NCBI GenBank assembly: GCA_049680625.1
Contig: JBAUID010000188.1
Coordinates: 1-20,053, forward strand
DNA length: 20,053 nt
Direction: 5' to 3'
DNA from: JAUIAI01 sp049680625
GTDB lineage: Bacteria; Pseudomonadota; Gammaproteobacteria; Burkholderiales; Burkholderiaceae_E
The translations under genes and the position numbers were made by a program. Shown in pieces: positions 15,291 through 20,053 of the stretch. Below the pieces are notes generated by a model. The model had not been told where the DNA came from and made no database searches. It saw only the letters and a list, made by a program, of their open reading frames with translations. The stretch's first letter is position 1, and every line of letters begins with the position of its first letter.

Positions 15291-16330
15291 AAACAGTTCA
15301 CGCACCAATGAACGCCTGGTACGTTGCTGGCACACCAGAAGAAGTCGCCAACGGACCATTGGGACGAACTATCTGCGGCCGGGACATTTGCTTTTACCTT
15401 GATGCCAACCGCCAGTTACAAGCCGTTGAAGATTTCTGTCCCCATCGAGGCGCCCCTCTTTCACTTGGTGCGGTTTGCGATGGGGTGCTGGTGTGTGGTT
15501 ATCATGGCCTACAAATGGGCGGCGATGGAAAAACCATTGCCATGCCAGGCCAACGGGTTCAGAAATTCCCCGTAAATCGCGTTTTCCCAGCCGCCGAACG
15601 TAATGGATATTTGTGGGTTTGGCCAGGAGACCCGACAAAAGCGATTGTCGATAACATCCCAAAACCCGAGTGGGCGGGCCGAGCTGACTGGGTGTTCAGC
15701 GGGGGAATGTTTCGGGTGGCCTGTGACTATCGATTACTTATCGACAACCTAATGGACTTGACGCACGAAACCTACGTGCACTCCGGCAGCATTGGGCAAA
15801 AAGAAATTGACGAAGCGCCGCCCGAGACAAACTTTCACGGTGACGAAGTATCAACCGTTCGTCACATGAAAAACGTCAAAGCGCCGCCGTTTTGGCAGCA
15901 TGCGATGCGCGGTAACGGGATCGACCCGGAACTAGCCGTTGATCGATGGCAGGTTTGCCGTTTCGAAACGCCTAGCAACGTGATGATTGATGTCGGAGTC
16001 GCGCTGGCAGGCAAAGGCGGAATTGATGCCGCGGGCGCTGACAAAGCATCCGGAATTGTTGTCGATTACATCACGCCTGAAACTGATTCTTCGTGTTGGT
16101 ATTTTTGGGGGCTTGCGCGCCACTTCCAGGCCAGTGACGCTGCATTGACCCACGAAATCAGAACTCAACAGGATAAAATCTTCAGCGAAGATCTCGACAT
16201 TCTGGAGCGCCAACAAAAGAACCTGATGGCGAACCCCAGTCGAAAGCTCTTAAAACTCAACATCGACGCGGGCGGGGTTCATGCCCGCCGCATTATCGAT
16301 AAGCTGTGTCAGTCCGAGACCAGCGGATAG
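15287..16330 (+). CDS. Rieske non-heme iron oxygenase, VanA-like alpha subunit
   Basis: Such oxygenases hydroxylate or O-demethylate aromatic and related compounds, using electrons from a separate reductase. The 347-residue protein binds a Rieske 2Fe-2S cluster through C51, H53, C70 and H73 (CPHRGAPL, then CGYHG). The mononuclear iron site is N154, D157, H160 and H165 (DNLMDLTHETYVH), with D302 (FSEDLDILERQQ) the likely third ligand. These positions are close to those of dicamba monooxygenase and vanillate demethylase. The ATG has AAGAAG upstream and overlaps the small ORF stop. No ferredoxin reductase (VanB type) lies in the window, so the electron donor is elsewhere. The substrate is unknown. 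Confidence 0.93.
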   Translation: MKTVHAPMNAWYVAGTPEEVANGPLGRTICGRDICFYLDANRQLQAVEDFCPHRGAPLSLGAVCDGVLVCGYHGLQMGGDGKTIAMPGQRVQKFPVNRVFPAAERNGYLWVWPGDPTKAIVDNIPKPEWAGRADWVFSGGMFRVACDYRLLIDNLMDLTHETYVHSGSIGQKEIDEAPPETNFHGDEVSTVRHMKNVKAPPFWQHAMRGNGIDPELAVDRWQVCRFETPSNVMIDVGVALAGKGGIDAAGADKASGIVVDYITPETDSSCWYFWGLARHFQASDAALTHEIRTQQDKIFSEDLDILERQQKNLMANPSRKLLKLNIDAGGVHARRIIDKLCQSETSG

Positions 16331-16394
16331 CCATTTTGTTCCAGGCGCTTGCGAGTCAGGACTCAACACCAAAATAGTCTGCAAGGAATAAACA

Positions 16395-16859
16395 ATGGAC
16401 ATCCCAAACCCTGTATTACAAGCGCTTTGTGAATTTACTGTTGAGCTGGCCGCTCCAATGGAGCTGGGCGACAGCCCACGGGGCAGACGAAGGATTATTC
16501 CGATTATTGGCGGTACGGTGACCGGCAAAAGACTGAACGGAACCATCCAGAACCTTGGTGCCGACTGGCAAACAATTTTTTCGGACGGTTTGGCCGAACT
16601 TGATACCCGGTACTCAATAAAAACTGACGATGGCGCACTAATCGATGTGCGCAATTTCGGTTTTCGGCATGGCCCGGAAGCCGTCATACAAGCACTGGCC
16701 CGTGGCGAGACCGTCGACCCGGCAACGTACTACATGCGAACCCATCCTAAGTTTGAAACCGGGGATCCCAGATATGCCTGGCTAAACCGAATTATTGCTG
16801 TAGGTTCCGGCGCCCGTGACGCCAAAGCTGTCCGCATGCGAATTTTCGAAGTGCTGTAA
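16395..16859 (+). CDS. DUF3237 family protein
   Basis: The 154-residue protein has the pattern of this family of small beta-barrel-like proteins: PIIGGTVTGKRLNGTI, a central GADWQ and DTRYSIKTDDGALI, then YYMRTHPKFETGDPRYAWLNRIIAVG. The biochemical role is not known to me. The start has AAGGA eight bases upstream. It lies 64 bp after the Rieske gene on the same strand and is probably cotranscribed, hinting at a role in the same catabolic pathway. There is no signal peptide, so it should be cytosolic. Confidence 0.9.
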   Translation: MDIPNPVLQALCEFTVELAAPMELGDSPRGRRRIIPIIGGTVTGKRLNGTIQNLGADWQTIFSDGLAELDTRYSIKTDDGALIDVRNFGFRHGPEAVIQALARGETVDPATYYMRTHPKFETGDPRYAWLNRIIAVGSGARDAKAVRMRIFEVL

Positions 16860-16937
16860 TTTTCCTTGATCTCACCTAGAAAACCCTAGAAAAACCAAGC
16901 AGCACCTGGCAGCATCAATTAGCAACAATAAGCCGCG

Positions 16938-17894
16938 TTATTTCGAAATTTCGCAAACCTGCTCGAATGCGCCTGCACGCTGCGCATCACCAGCCGCTGC
17001 TCGCTGCCCGGTCAGGACAACCGCGTCGTGCCTGATACCAAAACCCCAGCCAGTTTTGCTTTTATCCACGCTTTCAAGCTCGCAAAACGGGGTGTCCTGG
17101 CGCAGCGGATCAAGGGCCGCGACATACTGCGACTGCTCGCCAGGCCAGGCAATAATAAGTAACGGTTTAGCTTGGGGGTTTTCGACAAAAATGATATTCG
17201 GCCGATCGCGCCCCCCAGCCGACATAGCGCGGTGTTGCCAGGAAAAGCTGCGCACTTTTGTTCCATCAGTTTTGTTGTACAGCGTAAATACCAGGCGTCG
17301 GCGGGCTTCGTCCCAGCGATAAAGCCAGTCGTCAAACTCCGGCGCCGGCCCGGCCGAAACGCTTGCCTTGGGTACGGGTGTGGCAGTAGTGGCCACCGCA
17401 GTTGCTGAAGTTGATACTGAGGTCGAAGACACTTGCCGACCAGGCTGCCTGGTTGCACCTCGCTGCACAGGTTGAACCGACCGCTCCCCCTGAGCCGGTG
17501 CCTTGTCAACAAAACCCGCCGCCACCAGGTCAAGGGTCAGTTTCACCTCGGCTATCTCGCAGTTCCAGCCTGCCGCCGCCAGTTTACTCATCGACTCGCG
17601 CATCTTGTCGACACAAAACTGCATATCGTATTTGGCTCGCCATATCGACCTTGGCGGGCTGCTTTTCGATGTTTCGTACAGCACGTGGCAACCACCACCC
17701 TCGGCTTGATCTGGAAGAAGGATCGAATACGAACGCTCCGCAGCGCCGCTCTGACAACGATAGGCTTCATCACTGGCGATAGCGTTTACTGGGGCTGCGA
17801 TTAATACGGCGCCGACAAACATCAGCGCGCTGGCAAACTGGTTTTGGGGCAAAAAAGTAGCGCGCTGCGCGCAATTGGTTTCGGCTGGCTTCAT
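16938..17894 (-). CDS. Probable secreted protein of unknown function
   Basis: I do not recognise this 318-residue protein. The N-terminus has an export signal with a hydrophobic core (ASALMFVGAVLIAAPVNA) and likely cleavage near VNA-IA or AIA-SD. The first folded part (about 42-130) holds CQSG, GCHVLY, FCVDKMRESMSKLAAAGWNCEI and could form disulfides. A Ser/Thr/Ala/Val/Pro-rich linker (about 137-186) leads to a second part with FDDWLYRWDEARRRLVFTLYN and PFCELESVDKS. The ATG at 17894 has no strong ribosome site. An 8-bp inverted repeat lies 28 bp upstream. It is convergent with the DUF3237 gene. Expected location is the periplasm or outside the cell. Confidence 0.75.
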   Translation of the reverse strand: MKPAETNCAQRATFLPQNQFASALMFVGAVLIAAPVNAIASDEAYRCQSGAAERSYSILLPDQAEGGGCHVLYETSKSSPPRSIWRAKYDMQFCVDKMRESMSKLAAAGWNCEIAEVKLTLDLVAAGFVDKAPAQGERSVQPVQRGATRQPGRQVSSTSVSTSATAVATTATPVPKASVSAGPAPEFDDWLYRWDEARRRLVFTLYNKTDGTKVRSFSWQHRAMSAGGRDRPNIIFVENPQAKPLLIIAWPGEQSQYVAALDPLRQDTPFCELESVDKSKTGWGFGIRHDAVVLTGQRAAAGDAQRAGAFEQVCEISK

Positions 17895-17921
17895 CTGGTT
17901 ATCGGGGAACCTGTGTATTAG

Positions 17922-17951
17922 GCAACCGGGTTATTGACTGCATCCGGTTGC
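17922..17951. repeat. Inverted repeat upstream of the secreted-protein gene
   Basis: GCAACCGG (17922-17929) and CCGGTTGC (17944-17951) are perfect reverse complements with 14 bp between them. The element lies between the broken dodecin gene and the secreted-protein start. It could be an operator, or a weak terminator without a T-run for the dodecin gene. Confidence 0.5.
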
Positions 17952-17970
17952 AAGAGTTCGATTTTTGGAT

Positions 17971-18174
17971 TTAGTCTTTCAGCACAAAAGTTACCTTCAT
18001 ACTGACTTTAAAGCGAGTTGGCTTTCCGTTCTCGATATCAATACTCCGATTGTCGATCCAGACACTATAGACATTGCGCAAGATTTTGTTGGCGCGCTAA
18101 ATACTTTTCTCAATCGCGTCATCAAAACTTCTGCCGGACGCAGGAATCACTTCCGTTACCTTGGCAACTGACAT
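17971..18174 (-). pseudogene. Dodecin gene interrupted by an in-frame amber codon
   Basis: Dodecins are small flavin-storing proteins that form 12-mers. The minus strand from the ATG at 18174 reads MSVAKVTEVIPASGRSFDDA, then IEKSI, a TAG stop at codon 26 (18099-18097), then RANKILRNVYSVWIDNRSID, IENGKPTRFKVS, MKVTFVLKD and TAA. Apart from the stop this is a full-length dodecin of 67 codons, including the flavin-stacking Trp (W39) and the typical ending. Family members usually carry Glu, Gln or Ala at this place, and GAG or CAG to TAG is one base change. No frameshift is present and no start codon follows the stop in a useful place. An AGG lies nine bases before the ATG. It is either a recent pseudogene, a read-through case or a base-calling error. 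Confidence 0.85.
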
Positions 18175-18401
18175 GAATATCGCCTGATTCGTTGGATCGG
18201 GATCGGCAGTTTACCCCAGCGAGGTTCACAGAGATATGCGTCGGGGAACCCACTGCGCCGCACTTCTTTCAGCTTTAGATGGAACCCCAGGGATCGCCTC
18301 GCGACATCCAGAATGCAGGCCTGGGAGAAAAATCAGTTCTGTCGAATTTCGTAGTCACCGGAGTGGAAAAATATTCCAAATGTTAAAAACTGAATCCAGA
18401 T

Positions 18402-18417
18402 GGCGGATCAATCCGCC
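18402..18417. repeat. 16-bp palindrome GGCGGATCAATCCGCC
   Basis: GGCGGAT and ATCCGCC are perfect reverse complements around CA. It is nine bases before the tandem 10-bp repeats. It could be an operator half-pair or a tight hairpin; no T-run follows. Confidence 0.6.
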
Positions 18418-18425
18418 TTGCGACG

Positions 18426-18464
18426 GGTCAATGCCGGTCAATGCCGGTCAGTGCCGGTCAGTGC
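18426..18464 (+). repeat. Four tandem 10-bp repeats (GGTCARTGCC)
   Basis: The units are GGTCAATGCC twice, GGTCAGTGCC once, and GGTCAGTGC with the last base missing. The period of 10 bp is about one helical turn, so every copy faces the same side of the DNA. The A-to-G change shared by the last two copies suggests stepwise duplication. Confidence 0.85.
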
Positions 18465-18896
18465 AATTGCAAGCAGGCATATGACAGAGAACGCGGATTC
18501 GTCGCCGGCAACCTGCTACGCCTGGTAAATTGTATTTTCAAGGGATTTGGCCGGGATAATTAAAAAAAGCAGGTACACGAATTCACCGACCAGTCGCGCA
18601 ATGAGTCGTATTGAACCCAGGGAAGCTCTGCTGCACCGTTCAGCCCACATACGGATTTTTCGGCCGCTAGAAGCTGGCAAATTTATTGCGAACTTGCGCT
18701 CCTCGAAAAAATATGGCTGATTAAGTCTTCTGAGGTAAAACTATCCCCTGCAAAAGCGCTATATTTAGTTGGTCCAGCGGTCGATCGATGCAACAAAATC
18801 CTGTCCATCCAGTTGGTTCCGTGCACCTGGTGAACTGTGTTGCCACTCGAATTTTTCTTGAAGTTTCGAAGCCCAATAATTACTCAAGGAGCAAAC

Positions 18897-19955
18897 ATGT
18901 TAATCAAGTCAACAATGATGGCGACCATTGCCACAATAGGCATTGCCGCCGCCCCGGCCCTGGCCCAGATCAACCTGAGCGGTGAAACAGCCGGCCAGGG
19001 CAGCGTCCCCGGCACAGTGCACTCGCACATTGGTGAAGTACTTGCCGCCAAGAATATCGGCAATCTACAAATCCAGTTTGGTCAGACGCTCACAAACTCA
19101 GTATTGAATTTGGCTGAAGGAAAATCAGATATTGTTTCCGGGCCGCAAGTCCTGCCGTTCCTCCTGAGCAAAGGCCGCGGCCCGTACTCCAAGCTTGGCA
19201 AAAAAGGGGCTCCGTTAGCCGCCAACTTGCGCGTATTGTTCACCTATAGCTTTGGCAACACGATTTTGTACGCCTTCGACTCCAACGGCGTTAAGGGCTG
19301 GACAGACCTGAAAGGCCGAAAGGTTTACAACGGCCCGCCACGCGGCGCGGCGCTGGTGCAGGCACGACAAATCATTCAGCTCATGGGTGGTGGCAAAGAT
19401 GGCACCGATTACACCGGGGTTCAGGTGAACTGGGGCCAGGATATTAAGACCATTACCGACGGCTCGGCTGAAGCGATTGTTTTGCCGGCAACCTTTCCCG
19501 ACCGAAGGGTAACTGCGGCGCTCGCGTCAGGAAAAATCACCCTGTTTTCCGCTACCAAGGCGATTTTCGAAACTGAACAATTTCAAAAATATGCATCGAC
19601 CCCCGGCTCAGCCCCGTTCCGGATCCCCGTTGCCAACACGGGTTACGACAACGTCAAAGACCAGGTCACGATCCATTCCGAAGATGAGCTCTTTCGTGCC
19701 GTGTCAATCACCGGCGCGGAGCTCGTGAACAAGTCGATGGATGAAGAATTGGCGTATCAGATCACCAAAGCCGTGGTCGAGTCGCTTGACGCGCTGAAAG
19801 GCAAAGCTACTTGGGCGCCAAACGTCGGCCTTGGCGTTCTCACAGCAATCGAATCCGGCATGTGCGGTATAAACCCGCTAAAGTATCACCCAGGTGCGGT
19901 TCGTGCCTGGGAAGAAGCCGGAATGAAAATTCCGGATTGTGCCAAGGCAAAATAA
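18897..19955 (+). CDS. TAXI-family TRAP transporter substrate-binding protein
   Basis: This periplasmic protein captures a substrate, often an organic acid, for a TRAP-type sodium- or proton-coupled transporter. From the ATG at 18897 it has 352 residues with a signal peptide (MLIKSTMMATIATIGIAAA, cleavage after PALA). The mature part has the TAXI pattern: GETAGQGSVPGTVHSHIGEVL, LAEGKSDIVSGPQVLP, DLKGRKVYNGPPRGAALVQARQ and, near the end, YHPGAVRAWEEAGMKIPD. AAGGAG at 18886-18891, five bases before the ATG, settles the start against the longer frame from 18837. No membrane subunit is in the window, and a strong terminator follows, so the transporter genes are elsewhere or downstream. Proximity to the Rieske module suggests, but does not prove, a shared substrate. 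Confidence 0.92.
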   Translation: MLIKSTMMATIATIGIAAAPALAQINLSGETAGQGSVPGTVHSHIGEVLAAKNIGNLQIQFGQTLTNSVLNLAEGKSDIVSGPQVLPFLLSKGRGPYSKLGKKGAPLAANLRVLFTYSFGNTILYAFDSNGVKGWTDLKGRKVYNGPPRGAALVQARQIIQLMGGGKDGTDYTGVQVNWGQDIKTITDGSAEAIVLPATFPDRRVTAALASGKITLFSATKAIFETEQFQKYASTPGSAPFRIPVANTGYDNVKDQVTIHSEDELFRAVSITGAELVNKSMDEELAYQITKAVVESLDALKGKATWAPNVGLGVLTAIESGMCGINPLKYHPGAVRAWEEAGMKIPDCAKAK

Positions 19956-19996
19956 TCTGAAGCAATCTGAAATAGCGAAAAACGAATCCGAAACGA

Positions 19997-20031
19997 AGCC
20001 GGGTCAATGAAAATTGACCCGGCTGTTTTGT
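19997..20031 (+). terminator. Intrinsic terminator after the TAXI gene
   Basis: AGCCGGGTCAAT and ATTGACCCGGCT make a perfect 12-bp stem closed by a GAAA tetraloop, followed by GTTTTGT. It begins 42 bases after the stop codon, a normal position for a Rho-independent terminator. Confidence 0.9.
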
Positions 20032-20053
20032 AATTTGAGCGGGGGCTAATGAG

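Larger units (their letters stand above)
18175..18896. other. 722-bp region without a supported gene
   Basis: I find no frame here with a recognisable protein. An 82-codon open frame on the plus strand (18236-18484) and a 39-codon one (18601-18720) lack ribosome sites and family resemblance. The stretch holds a 16-bp palindrome, four tandem 10-bp repeats, an AT-rich patch near 18555-18570 and TATATT at 18760-18765, a possible -10 for the TAXI gene without a good -35. A degraded gene or a small RNA cannot be excluded. Confidence 0.5.

Noticed and set aside
16333..16375. Inverted repeat between the Rieske and DUF3237 genes (ATTTTG...CAAAAT enclosing GAGTC-AG-GACTC)
   Set aside because: The stems are short with little pairing between them and no T-run follows; not enough for a terminator or operator call.
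16868..16898. Direct repeat CCTAGAAAA between the DUF3237 and secreted-protein genes
   Set aside because: Only two short copies in an AT-rich gap; no association with a gene boundary or mobile element.
18236..18484. 82-codon open frame on the plus strand
   Set aside because: No ribosome site, no family resemblance, and its last part is made of the tandem 10-bp repeat.
18601..18720. 39-codon open frame starting MSRIEPREALLHRS
   Set aside because: No ribosome site and no recognisable motif; chance frames of this length are expected.
20041..20053. GGGGG followed by ATG at the right edge as the start of a further gene
   Set aside because: The spacing is too short and only five bases of coding sequence would be in the window.

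Overview
The window looks like chromosomal DNA of a Gram-negative proteobacterium, most likely a gammaproteobacterium. Supporting this are a complete inner-membrane RND pump with a lipoprotein adaptor, ExbB/ExbD proteins, a type I QueF, a TAXI-type TRAP binding protein and a VanA-like Rieske oxygenase. Coding density is high and base composition is moderate (mid-50s % GC by eye). TTG starts with clear Shine-Dalgarno sites are unusually common. I see no rRNA, tRNA, CRISPR array, insertion sequence or phage gene.

Layout. (1) 1-1679, minus strand: an SDR-like protein without the usual catalytic Tyr/Lys, the DNA repair glycosylase Tag (4-bp overlap), then a DUF899 gene cut by the window edge. (2) 1801-9706, minus strand: a membrane cyclase, exbB, exbD, a TetR regulator, an RND adaptor and an RND pump, in transcription order. 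The TetR gene has its own promoter, with a perfect 20-bp palindrome directly after the -10, so tetR-adaptor-pump is probably a self-regulated efflux operon. (3) 9813-12662: a ChaC-like gamma-glutamylcyclotransferase and a WHG-type TetR on the minus strand, divergent from two membrane-protein genes (Aba4-like and an unknown six-to-seven-helix protein). Two TTGACA-based palindromes 42 bp apart lie between them. (4) 12657-14176: a fumarylacetoacetate hydrolase-family enzyme (minus) and queF (plus). (5) 14264-16859: a catabolic-looking module with an enoyl-CoA hydratase (minus) divergent from a possible small ORF, a Rieske oxygenase and a DUF3237 protein (plus). A 23-bp inverted repeat sits between the divergent genes. 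(6) 16938-18174, minus strand: a secreted protein of unknown function and a dodecin gene broken by an in-frame amber codon. (7) 18175-18896: 722 bp with no gene I can support, but with a four-copy 10-bp repeat and a 16-bp palindrome. (8) 18897-20031: a TAXI TRAP substrate-binding protein with a strong intrinsic terminator.

How the genes fit together: the efflux operon is a standard export system with local repression. The Rieske/hydratase/DUF3237 block, with the FAH-family enzyme and TAXI receptor nearby, suggests uptake and breakdown of an aromatic or other organic acid; the substrate cannot be read from the sequence. The most unusual points are the amber-interrupted dodecin, the small ORF overlapping the Rieske start, the palindrome inside an overlong -35/-10 spacer, the paired operators before the Aba4-like gene, and the cyclase-ExbB-ExbD grouping with a probable frameshift in exbD. 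I did not find a clearly new multi-gene system.
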